From Adiantum capillus-veneris (lineage: Eukaryota; Streptophyta; Polypodiopsida; Polypodiales; Pteridaceae): DNA of 64,000 bases. The notes beneath the pieces were generated by a model. It was not told the origin of the DNA. It saw only the letters and a program-made list of their open reading frames with translations, and did not search any database. The stretch is taken from contig CM043946.1 in assembly GCA_014529385.2 (NCBI GenBank), positions 21,508,577 through 21,572,576 of the forward strand, read 5' to 3'. Each line of letters opens with the position of its first letter. Positions within the stretch are counted from its first letter, which is position 1. The position numbers and the translations under genes are program-made. Below are positions 30,861 to 42,838 of the stretch, piece by piece.

Positions 30861-33800
30861 ATGGCTGACAACAACACATATGTCTTCAAGATTTTGCTGC
30901 TGAGGATAGGTTGGATGGGGAAAATTACCCTATGTGGGCTTATATGATGCAACCACGTTCTTGTGTCAAAGGGCATCTGGAATATTGTGCAGGGCATTGA
31001 TGTATGTCCTGGTTCTGAGTACGTAGGCGATGTTGAGGATGTTGCAGGTCTTGCTACAAGGATTGCTGCTATTAGAGTTGTTTTGCCAACGGTAGAACAA
31101 GCTCGTTGGGATGTAAAGGATGCGCATGCTCATGCATTGATTGCATTGTCTGTGAAGCGCACCATTGTTCTTCACATCCGTTCAACAAAATATGCAAAAC
31201 AGGCTTGGGATATTTTGGCTGGTCTTTATGCAAGTCGCAATGAGGCTAAAATTGCTTTGCTTCGTAAAGAGCTGGAGTCAAAGATTTTCATAAGGAAGAT
31301 GATATGGACACTTTTCTTGTTGGTGTCAAGGATATCAATGAGCAACTTATTTCTGCAGGTGAAGTCATTTTAGACAGTTCCCTTTTGCAGACTGTTCTTG
31401 ATGCCTTACCAGATTCTTACCAGACTTTTGCTAGTACTTGGAGACTGATGACGCAAGGAAATCCAGAAGTTGTCAAGTTTGATGCATTATGCACATTGCT
31501 GTTGTAAGAGTCACTTTCCAGAAAAAACAGGACTAGATAGTGTGCAGTTGAACAGGATTTTATTGCTTGTCAAAGAAAGGGTGGTAACAGCAATGCAGCC
31601 AGTTCTTATGGTTCTGTTGCGAGTGGCAAAACTTCTGTTCCTAATGCTTTTGCTGATAGCACTTCGTCTAGCAATTCTGGTGATAAGGGCAAAAAGAAGA
31701 TGCGTTGCTATTATTGTAAAGCTAATGATCACTTGATCAAGCAGTGTCCTAAGTTGAAGACCAAAGAGGCTAAGAAGAAAGAGGGTGGTTCCACTACAAA
31801 TGTTGGTTCCACTACAAATGCAGCCATTGTTGAGTCTTCTGTGAAAGGAGACTGTGATGCTAATGTCGATGCAGAATGGGCTTTTAGTGCAGAGTGCACT
31901 TACAATCCTGCTCCATGATGCATGCTTGTCAGTTGCTGTGGATTCACATGTGTGGTATTTTGACAGTGGTGCTACAAAGCACATTACCTCACATCATGAA
32001 TTGTTCACCTCTTTCGAGTCTGTCCCTCATGGGAATTCAATCACTTGTGCCAACAATGCCTCTTATCCGGTTCAGGGAGTTGGAAAGATTGTGCTTACTG
32101 CTGAAAATGGCAGTTCCTACACACTTGCTGATGCACTTTATGTACCTGGGATCAAGAAGAATCTCTTCGTTGTATCTGCACTTGCTAGACTTGGACATGT
32201 AGTCAAATTTGTGGATGACAGATGTACATTTCATGATCTCAGTTTTGGTGATGAAATTGTCATCTGGCCTTTTGTGCCATGGGCTGTATAAGCTTACTTT
32301 GTATGACAAGTGTGGATAAAATTTTGCAAATGCTGTTACAGATTCAAGGGCTATTTCAGATGCAAAACTTTGGCATGCACGTTTTGGTCATTTGAATTTT
32401 GCTACTTTGCTGCGTATGCAGAAATTTGATATGGTTGCTTCTTTGCCGCCTCTTGAAGCACCTATCAAACATGTTTGTGAAGGTTGTATTTTGGGTAAGA
32501 TGCAGCGTTCTAAGTTTCCAAATGATGGTTCAGTTCGCGCAACATGCAGGTTGTAGCTTGTGCATAGTGATGTTTGTGGGCCCATGCAAACTCCGTCCTT
32601 GGGCAATTACCTGTACTTCGTGACTTTCATTGATGATTACTCCAGGCATGCATGGGCATTTCCGCTTAAACCGAAGTCCGAAGTTTTTATGTGCTTCAAA
32701 CAATTTCTGGCTATGGCTGAAATGTCTCGAAATGTACTATGGGCACCCTTCGTTCCGATCGAGGGGGGGAGTATATGTCTCATGAATTCAATGCATTTCT
32801 GGCTAGTCATGGGATAAAACACCAATGTACAGTTCCTTATACACCTCAGCAAAATGGTGTTGCTGAGAGGAAAAACATGTTACTTACGGAAATGGCACAA
32901 TGTATGGTCAAAATTCAAGCTTTGCCGCATTCCTTTTGGCTTGAGGCCACCATGTGTGCCACTTATGTATTAAACATGTGTCCTACGAAAGCTTTGCAGT
33001 CTATTACTCCATATGAATCATGGCATAATAGAAAGCCTTCTATTGAGCACATGCGTGTTTTTGGCTGTTTGGAATATGCTTTGGTGCCACAAACACAGCG
33101 CAGAAAATTGGATGATAAGGTTGTCAAATGTATTTTTGTTGGTTATAGTGTTGAAAGCAAAGGTTACAGGTTATATCATCCACAAACATAGCGTATTTTG
33201 GTTTCACGGGATGTAGTGTTTGTGGAAGATTCTGGTCAGCCCTTACTGTCATGTACTAGAGATAGTAATGTAAGATCACAGGACATTTATGACACTTTGT
33301 TGCTTTTCAGTGGTGGAAATCCAATGAGGCAAACGTACAGCCTATGGGGGTTTCTGAAAATGTTACAGATCAGCCTATTACTGATGCAGATGTACATGAT
33401 GTACTTGATGAGGAAAGGGCTGAAAATGAGCAGGCTAGAGGTATGCCAAAATGGCTGGTGCACACTTTGCGTGACAGTAAATTGGATGCACCTTTGTCTA
33501 GTCATTTTCGTTCAGGCTCTTGCCATGCATCTTATGCATCAGATTGTTATGCTTTGGCTGTGTCTAGCTTACCTGATGTTGAGGAGCCTCTGTCTTTTGA
33601 TGAAGCACAGAATTTAAAAAATTGGATGGCTGCCATGCAATCAGAATACGATGCACTTCTAGAAAATGACACATGGACTTTATGTGATTTGCCTCCTGTC
33701 AAAAAGGCCATTGGTACGAAGTGGGTTTACAAGTTGAAACACAAGCCAGATGGTGAGATCGATCGCCATAAGGCTCGACTTGTTGCAAAGGGTTATGCAT

Positions 33801-35089
33801 AACAAAAATGCATAGATTATGAAGAGAATTTTTCTCCCACTTGTCGTATGACTACTGTGCGTTTTCTATGTGCATTGGCAGCTCATTTTGGTTGGGATGT
33901 ACATCAATCAGACATTGTTACTGCTTTCTTGAATGGTGACATATTTGAGGTTTTGTCAAGAAACAACAAGAGAACAAAGTGTGCAAATGTAAGAAGGCTT
34001 TGTATGGGTTGAAGCAATCTCCTCGTGCTTGGTATGAGAAAGCTCACACTCATTTGGTTAAACGAGGCTTTCGTAACAGTCCAATAGAAAGCACATTGTA
34101 TGTAAAGCGTGAGGGTGATGTACTTTTCATTGTGGTTCTTTATGTCGATTATTTGCTGATCACTGGACCAAGTGAGAGACATATTGCTGAATCTAAGACT
34201 GATTTGAATGCTACTTTCAAGATGAAAGATTTGGGGTTGTTGTATCATTATTTGGGCATACAGTTTAAGCAGTGTGATGGTGGTATTGCCTTGTGTCAGA
34301 AAAGTTACATAGAGACATTGCTATGTAAGTTTGGACTTGAGGATTGCAAACCTATTGCCACTCCCATGGAAACAGGTTTGAAGTTGAATCTACATGATGC
34401 TGGCGATCCTGCTGATGTCACTCTTTACCAAACTGTTGTTGCCTGCCTCATTTATGTATGCAACACGAGGCCGGATATTCAGTTTGCAGTCTCACAGGTC
34501 AATAGATTTATGCATAGCCCAGGGTCTAAGCATTGGCAGGCTGTCAAGAGGATTTTCCACTACCTTAGTGGCACTTTACATCTTGGCTTGTTTTATCCCA
34601 AGGGGGGGATCATTGCTGCCAGACTTACATGCTTTTTCGGACTCATATTAGGCTGGTTGTTTTGACATGCGAGTGTCCACAAGTGGTTTTTGTTTCATGC
34701 TTCGCAGTTCATGTATATCATGGTTGAGCAAGAAGCAACCTACTGTGGCCACTTCAAGTTGTGAGGCTGAGTACATGGCAGTCTTCATAGCTATGGTTGA
34801 GTGTGTATGGCTCAGACGCGTTATGGATGATTTGGGTGTTGGACAAGACACTGCCAACACTATCTACACTAACAGTCGGAGCGCATTGGCAGCTGCGAGG
34901 AACTCAGTTTTTCATGCTCGCACAAAACAAATTGAGGTGCATTATCACTATGTCAGGGAGAGGCTCTCAACAAGAGAGATCAACTTGGCTTATGTGCCAA
35001 CACAGGACAACCTTGCAGATCGTTTCACAAAGGCATTGTCTCGTGAGAAGCTTGAAGCTTTGGGCTTACTCCCCTTTGTGGGCTTATAG
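30861..35089 (+). pseudogene. Copia B gag-pol, multiply broken
   Basis: The start ATGGCTGACAACAAC is shared with copia C. Visible in order are gag; a zinc knuckle with intact ligands (CYYCKANDHLIKQC, about 31700-31745); a protease loop (WYFDSGATKH); an integrase core with TPQQNGVAERKN; reverse transcriptase; and RNase H ending KALSREKLEALG. Comparing successive frames shows about seven frameshifts plus nonsense codons, including TAA at 31505 and TAA at 33800. The catalytic reverse-transcriptase box reads YVDYL, so its second Asp is lost. The copy cannot be active. Confidence 0.9.
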
Positions 35090-35130
35090 ATATGCCAGCT
35101 CTCGTTCACCACATCACTCCATGGGGGATT

Positions 35131-35192
35131 TGTTACCATATACATATGGTAGTGATGTGTGTGTGCGTTTCTCTGCAACCCTAATCTGAACA
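35131..35192 (+). repeat. Copia B 3' LTR with internal deletion
   Basis: The first ~32 bp (tgttaccatatacatatgg) are joined directly to the last ~30 bp (gtttctctgcaaccctaat). The join lies in a tgtgtg word present at both ends of the missing segment. About 165 bp are gone. Confidence 0.85.
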
Positions 35193-35197
35193 GTTAA

Positions 35198-36999
35198 GTC
35201 TCACTCAACACTCTCAAGATATTCTTTGACAATCTCACCTTGACTTAGTGCAATTTATCCCTTTTTTCCCTGGTTAGTAGGTCTCTCAATAGCCAGGTCT
35301 TTGTGACCCTTTGGTCTATGGAAACTATTTTTGGATACCCTAAAGTTTGGAATTAGGAGACCTATCAAATTTGGATTCTATTGCTCACAAGATATTATCT
35401 TGGATTTATAAAAATAAATCAGAGCATTTTTGGTGAGTTGCACTTGAAACAACACTCAAAACATTATCAAGACAAGGACACAAGTAGTTTTGCTTGTGTC
35501 TTGGTCTCCAGAGGGTATTTTTAGCTCAAACTTGAGATATAAGATGTAATGATCAAGTATATCTACAGGCTCTTCAAGTCAGATACCCCCACTATGAAGA
35601 GGTACATGGATCGTGATCCATGTCCCTATCAAATTTTGACAGTAGCTATACAAGATTATCTATAGGCTCTATACCAACTTTTACTAATTTTTGAGGTTGG
35701 GGAACATGGATTGGAATCCATGTTCCACAACATCTGAACATGATCTTTGGAGCGCTTGTTACACTGTGTCTACAACCTATATCTCAAATCTTTTTGAATT
35801 TGAGATTGTTTTGACATGTCAAATGCCAAACCCTAGGTCAGATGTACAATTTTCAGCATATCTTCTATTTTAATGCTTTTTGACCCAACTTTTGTTCCTT
35901 TTTTTTTTCGAAAATTGGACTTGGGGATATGTTTCTTTGTATATGCACTACATTTTGGAAAAATTACAAGTCAAGCTGTCACCATGGGATCGTGATCCAT
36001 GTTTGGAGGCCAAATTTGATGAAACTTCACCCAAAGCTTGTCCTTGGTATGTTGATACCAGCTATATACATTTTTTGTGACTTGGACTAGTTTTGGTCAG
36101 TCAAAAGTGAAATCCTAGATGTGTTTTACCAATTTTTGTCTATCTTCTATTCTAGACCCTTTTGGTCAGTTTTCTCAACTCTTTTTGCAAATTTGACCTT
36201 AGAAATATATTTCTATATGTCTCTGCTACTCACTGTTTAGATGAGGTAAATGGATTGGAATCCATGTTCCACCTTTTGACATGGAACTTTGTGAGCTTGT
36301 TGTCTTTGCTATCTGAGGGATATTCCAAAAATCTTTTTGGATTTGGATAAGGAAAAGTAGAAAACTCCAAATTTCTGCCGAATAGATTTGTCACAATTTC
36401 CTTCTTTCGAGTGTGTTTTTTACTCTCAATTTGACCTTAAACTTTGGTTTCAATTGCTTGAAGTCAGTGTTTATTAGTTGGTCTCATTTTTGTGCTAGTT
36501 GTTTCTGAAGAACATGGATCATGATCCATGTTCTACCATAGAACCTGCTAAAAATTTTGAGATTTAGTTTTGAAGGGTTTTTTGAGATCCACCCTTTTTT
36601 GGTTTTAGGTCAACTTTCATGTCTCCATCAAATTTTCAAAATGCTAGTCTTTTTGGCTTGATCTTTTCAACTCAATTTGATGGTGATGGTTTCTACTTAT
36701 GCTATGTCTATATACTCGAAAAGAAACTTGAAACAAAAATGAACAAAATAATGTAAATAAAAGTCATAACAAAAAATAAGAAGAATGAAATACTTTTGGC
36801 TTCTCACTCACAACTCTCTTTACCCTTCAAGGATAGATCTTGCCAGTCCCTCAACTCTAGACTCTATCATGCACTAAACCCTTGTCTAGCTGCTTTGCTG
36901 CAAATGTGAATGGAATAAAAAGACTAATCTTTGGACAACAAAACTCAAAATATGCACTAGGTCACTCACCCTAAGGATTATTCTCCAACAATGAGCCAA
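35198..36999 (-). repeat. G1 leader C with palindrome array
   Basis: Palindromes lie at 35605 (CATGGATCGTGATCCATG), 35705 (CATGGATTGGAATCCATG), 35983 (one extra G), 36249 and 36513 (CATGGATCATGATCCATG, perfect). Spacings are 100, 278, 266 and 264. The position between G1 gag and its primer site is the same as leader B in G2, but the palindrome sequence is different. Flanking text in each unit is loosely repeated (gtttggaattag, cttgagatataag, tttgagatt). A decayed primer site is read on the minus strand at 36999-36983. Confidence 0.8.
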
Positions 37000-37220
37000 T
37001 GTTAGAGAGTTGCCACGACGGACGTCTATAGCATAGCTATCTGGCACTAACATACTCATGTCAATACTCAAAAAAGTGACTAGGATGGGGCACGAAGACT
37101 CTTTAAGGGTGTTAACCTCAAGAAATGAAACTAACAAAAAAATGTATTAGTCTCTATAAGCAAATCGCCAACTCACTGATCAGAAAATTCTGCATATGTC
37201 CTTTCTCACCGCTCTAGGTC
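37000..37220 (-). repeat. G1 5' LTR, inner part
   Basis: Starts TGTTAGAGAG immediately outside the decayed primer site and matches 1485-1661. The outer end of this LTR could not be placed, and no target duplication was found. Confidence 0.5.
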
Positions 37221-37580
37221 TATATTGTCTATATGGTTGTGTGAGAAAATACCGCAAACTTTGATGACCGACCTTGATCACAAAGTCTACTCCTAGAAGA
37301 TAATGCTTGCAGGTAGATATCTCAGCTCGTGATATGCAACAACACCAACCGCCTTTGCACCCAATCACAGCCTCGTCATCGACAACCTCTACTTCTAATC
37401 TACAACAAATTTAAGCTCACAACCTATACACATGAACAAAGCCTCATTCACAGCTTCTGCTTGCGTCTTTTGCTGGTGCATAAAACTCCCACAGAAAGCG
37501 CAAATCCTACAGTAGGAAACGCCCACGATTGTGTTAAGTTGGGAAGGAAGGAAGGAAGGAAGGAAGCGGGGGGGGGGGGG

Positions 37581-37633
<53 letters not shown>

Positions 37634-38520
37634 GTGACTCTCTTTTTCTTCTTCTTTGTCGGTGGAAAATCATGTGCATGTCAATCTGCAAGCATAGCTT
37701 TCATTTTCGAAACTCTTGAGTTTTCAATTTTGAGTTCGTCCAACTCTCAACCTTTACTCTCTACCACCTTATAAAAGGATGTTTTCTTTTTCATAATCTT
37801 GCCGTAAATTTCAATATTTTGTTCATGATCAATTTTTCATCATTGCCTTAGTTCGCTTCTTTCTCTAATGAGTGATTAGTACCCCATTTAACCAATGAAA
37901 AATCTCCTTTCCATGATTTAGTCTTGTCTTAGCAATGAGTATTTCTGTATGCTCCAACCACTCAGAAAATTGTGCATGTTTAAAAATAACCTCCCCTTTC
38001 GAACCATATATGGTAGGCAAGGAACCGCCATGTGTTTGAAGGAGATCTTGACGTGGCAAGCTTCTCAAAGATTACACAAGAAAGCAAAGTGGTGATTTGT
38101 ACGCTCGGACGCAAGCAAGGCTCAAATGATTGGTCTAGGGTTACCCATGCCTTGTTGTCAACCTGCGATAAGTAAAGCCTAGAAATATAATGCACCTACT
38201 TGTTAAGCCGATGATAATAAGCCTCGATGAGAGGTGGTTGACATCCACCTTGTAATCCTCAGCACCTCAAGGCTAGGCCTGAGCTTGAGGTCGTTTTGTA
38301 ATTTTATGTTGTGCTTAATACAATTCACTCACAAGTTGTGAGTTTTGAAAAAAAAAAAAACCCCTTTCTCATTGGCAAAGAGAGGAGGCATAACGACAAC
38401 CTGGCATGCCGCGTGGTCTCTACGTGGACAACCAGGTTCGAATCGAAGTTGGCCGAAGAGTTGAAAGGTGATGGAATTAGGCGTTGAAAGGGTAATTTGC
38501 GTTTGAATCAGGCGACGCTT
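37221..38520. other. Intergenic stretch with microsatellites, upstream of the host gene
   Basis: Contains (GGAA)n at 37541-37564, a G run at 37567-37581 and (AG)n at 37585-37632. No coding domain is recognised. The part nearest 38600 may include the promoter of the gene that follows, but I see no clear TATA motif. Confidence 0.4.
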
Positions 38521-38545
38521 GATCTCTCTCTCTCTCTCTCTCTCT

Positions 38546-38587
<42 letters not shown>
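38521..38587. repeat. (CT)n microsatellite before the host gene start
   Basis: Two CT blocks separated by CCCC, ending about 40 bases before the candidate start codon at 38628. In plants such CT tracts are common in 5' leaders. Confidence 0.9.
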
Positions 38588-38589
<2 letters not shown>

Positions 38590-38627
38590 CATACGTTAAC
38601 GCTTCGTTGAAGTGCAGAAGGATCGGC

Positions 38628-38690
38628 ATGGAGAAGAAAGTTGATGAGAAACCATGGGGCAGATTCCAATCCACCTACATGCGCGAGGCA

Positions 38691-38744
<54 letters not shown>

Positions 38745-39069
38745 ATAGGTCTCTTGGTATTATTTTTGGGATTTTTGCATTCTGCTGCACAGCTATAGCT
38801 GCGGAGGAGCCGGGATTCGAACTCCTCACTCACTCACATTAACCAATTAGCCCCACGGTATTTCTGACCAAACTGTCTCTATGGCTAGATTCTGAGCCTC
38901 CAATGGAGCTTAACTCCAAGGTTGATTCCTTTCTGTTTTCCAAAAATACTTTCACAAGAAGATTTAGGAAAACAGAGTCTTTCTCAATGTTTTTCATACA
39001 ATGCATAACATCATGGGCTTCTGCTCAAGAGGCACCGCATACCTAGCTAGGTACGATTGGGGGCAAAGG

Positions 39070-39107
<38 letters not shown>

Positions 39108-40425
39108 GTCCCCTGCCCCCAATCGTACCTAGCTAAGTATGCGGCACCTCCCTCACAGAAGCTCATGATGTTGAGGTAATTAAGTCACAATGTGGGAAAT
39201 ATTATCATGATGTTGAGCTAAGTCACAATGTGGGAAATTTTGTTTATAATGGCTTACGGACGAATGCTTGAAACATTAATCGACTCTAGTCCAAAAAGCA
39301 CTATAAAATTTGGAATATCAGATATTATCACCTTTGTTAAGCCATGCTGTGGAAAGCGTTTAGAGAAATAGAAGTTCAGCTTGATGGTTTTCTTGCAGGG
39401 CATAAAACATTCTTGTTATCTTGTTGAAGCTAAGATAAGCTATCACACGAAGATTTAGAAATTTGCTCATGTAGCAAAACAGAGTCTTTCTCAATGTTTT
39501 TCATACAATGCATAACATATTGGGCTTCTGCTCGAGAGGCACCTCATACCTAGCTAGGTATGCGGCACCTGAAGCTCATGATGTTGAGGTAAGTCACAAT
39601 GTGGGAAATATTGTGAGAATTTGTCCAAAAGTTATTGTGTATGACTTCTGTTCAGATGAGTGCTCCTCTCAAGAAGGAGGACTACACATGTGCAACTAGG
39701 CATGGAGTAAGGGATGGACAAGCTAAAGCCAAATCGGATGTAACCACGAGATTTAAGTTCCCCACTGGTGTATCTGCCTATGAGTAAGCTTCACTATAAA
39801 ATCACCTTTTCTTTTTTACCGTCATTTTTTCTATGTGTGTTTAAGCTGCAAAATTAAACATGGAAGGACTCGATAGTATTAAACTACAATTGATAGCTGC
39901 CGCACTTTTGACAAAGCGACTATGACACATGTATGTACTTGCATGCCTTTACTAATGAATGTATGCACAACTACATCAAAATGCACACATGCATGAGTTC
40001 GAAGGGTCAAAATAGTCACTCTGGATGACACAAATCGAGCAAACATGACGAAAATTTGAGAAAATATTGTCCTTTCTCTTCGCACTCTCTAATCTTCGTA
40101 AATTTTATCCTTCTAGCAACCTCTTCTTTGTTTACTTTAAGGTTTTAAAGGAGAACCATTACTTTCCATATGGCATACATAGTACATGCCACTGCATGAA
40201 GTGCTTGCCAAGGGGAGCGTCTTTGACTAGCATCACTATGTGGACGAAGCACCGCCCCAACTTAAATGCTATTATTATTAGCTAGTATAGCGCGTAATGC
40301 TACTCTAAGGGAATGTTGATGTGCTAGGATAACCTATCTACCACACTTGGGTAGAAAGGTCATTCTAGTTTTTTTCTTTGTACACACAGGCGCGCACACA
40401 CACACACACGTCCCCAGAGAAGTTT

Positions 40426-40469
<44 letters not shown>

Positions 40470-41970
40470 GAGTGCAAAATTTGAGATCAACAAATCCCAT
40501 TAAAAATTGATGACAAATGGTGTCCCTTCCAAAATTCTTAGATCCTAAAGGTTTTAAGCTTATTTTCACTTGTGCCTATTCTTTGAATGAAAAAAATGTT
40601 AAGCTTTCAAAGACAAGATAACTTCTCTTTTGGTGGGCATAGGTCTTCATGTCTTGAACCTTCAAGAAAAAAGGGGGGGCAAAACTTTCGCAAACATAGA
40701 CATTCTTCTATATTGAGTTCAATCTTCCTTCAACAGGATAGGATAGTCAGAGAAGTTTGCTAAACAGTGCCTCTCCTGCATATGTATCTGCGTGCTTGCG
40801 TGCACTACACACATACATAATGACCTTGTGGTCTTGTATTTCAACATAAAGAGTTTTGCAGTGGTAAATGTACACATTATTGTTTGTATAGAATCGAGTA
40901 TGGTCATGGAAAACCACCAGCACTTGAAGATTATGGAGATAGCAAGCAACCATCCAATGATCATAGCGTTGCATGCGCCTCGCTTGCAGGCTATAATACC
41001 ACTTATCATGATCAAAGTTTTGTTCTTCAACACCAGAATGTAAGCAAGCATGCTTTTAAGATCATCAACACTTTGGAGTATATCACTTTCTATGCTTCAA
41101 CAAAAAATTAGAAAATTGGGCATTAGTTTAACAAGTTAAAGCATGGGTCTTTGATTGAGTTTTCCATTGTGTGTGGTAGGAACCAGAGGAGAAGAGATAT
41201 AGAAAAGATGATGAGAAACTTAACCATAAAGCTCACGAGGATGTGTCCAAGGAACAATCTCGGTACAATACTTTTGCGAATTTCGAAAGAAAATTCTCCA
41301 TCATCTACTAAGACGAAACACAGAGTTTTGATGCTTCTTTAGGCACATATTTGGCCCATGGAATCACACCGGAACGAATGCCGAGGATATATTCATTCAA
41401 AGGGATAGAGTAAAGAGGTAAGATGATGGAGAACGTTTATAAAAGGCATTTCTAAGAAATTGGAAAGAGCCATTTTTGCACCACCTTTTTATGATGTTTG
41501 GGTGTTTAATAGGGCTCAAAAGGGCACATACTATCTCCCAGGATATATGGGTCATGAACCAATGCACAATCCACCCTCAACTACAGCCTTCGATAGACGA
41601 AGTCCAGAGAAGGAAAAGATGCTTTTGTATGACCTTGACCAGTATTCAAGAGAATTATGGCCACACTATAAAGGTCATAAACCGCAGGTAAAACTACATT
41701 CTTCATACAGACGTTGTCAGAAAGATGGGAAACTAGGTACAAATTGAGGAGTTTGAGGTACTAATAGTACTATCAAACAAAAGCTTTCATTCTTAGTTTG
41801 TTTTTCCTATAGACATAACATATTGAGAAGATAACCAAGCTATTTGCATTCTTCAAAAACTAGCATAATGTGATAAGTTTTCTTGTTTCTCCATGTCATG
41901 GGTGACGACCACGGGTCTATACCTTGCACTTTCCTTCAAGGGTGAATCTGGGATTATCCTTGATTCATCT

Positions 41971-42037
<67 letters not shown>

Positions 42038-42390
42038 ACAAAATCATGGGGGAATTCACTAGTGATAATAATGGGATGCAGCCTGTGTGTATCCACAAAT
42101 GCCCCCTGATTACCCCTATATACAAGACTTTGCTTTATAAAACACACCTTTTATCTCTTATAAATCCCCCCTCCCTTAACACTCACATGTTATGATACGG
42201 CAACCCTCGATGAATCCCCCAAGGCCAAAGTGTAAAGACTCCTTCTATGATACTCTGTATAGATGCTTTAGAAACTAGCATACTTGTGTGTCCCATTAAT
42301 TTTCCACAATAAGATGCAATTTGTGGTTTAAGTACGCATGTATGCCATTACTATGTATGTCTTTTCGTTGCATGCGACCAAGATAAGGAA

Positions 42391-42481
<91 letters not shown>

Positions 42482-42761
42482 TCTTGAATGCTTTGCACCA
42501 TTTCTATTGTATGATTGCTCATGCTATTGAACACATACTCTCATTTGTAAGACTCTAGAGATAATGCTTCAAAGATGCTGAAATTGAAGCATGCCAAGAT
42601 ATTGTAGGCACTTGTAAATGTGAAGAATACCCCTTCACCAACAAAGCAGACTACTTACGGCTATACCAACTCTATGATGCAAAGACAACAAGACTGGGAA
42701 AGTGCCCATCGTCTTACAAAACCAAGAATTCCAAATCCACAAGTAAGTTATCATTTTGAGC

Positions 42762-42838
<77 letters not shown>

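Larger units (their letters stand above)
30298..35192 (+). mobile_element. Copia B: degenerate Ty1/copia element
   Basis: Bounded by the target duplication gttaa (30293-30297 and 35193-35197). The 5' LTR is 30298-30523. The primer site TGGTATCAGAGC (30526-30537, initiator-Met tRNA) follows, and a purine-rich tract precedes the 3' LTR. The 3' LTR is only 62 bp because its middle is deleted. It belongs to the same family as copia C but is older: the LTRs and coding region carry many differences. It interrupts leader C of G1. Confidence 0.92.
7209..36999 (-). mobile_element. G1: old gag-protease LTR element, interrupted by two copia insertions
   Basis: Once the insertions 12729-27941 and 30298-35192 are removed, a decayed minus-strand element remains that is colinear with G2. 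Reading on the minus strand: LTR start at 37000, a decayed primer site (TGGCTCATTGTTGGAGA), leader C, gag (30078 down to about 27947), nucleocapsid (12492-12106), protease region (11315 to about 10400), a repetitive tail, and a purine tract at 7209-7220. Alignment to G2 is visible at many points, for example tgtagaaggaatat at 7800 and 17429. Almost every frame is broken, so G1 is clearly older than G2. No reverse transcriptase or integrase is seen. Confidence 0.7.
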
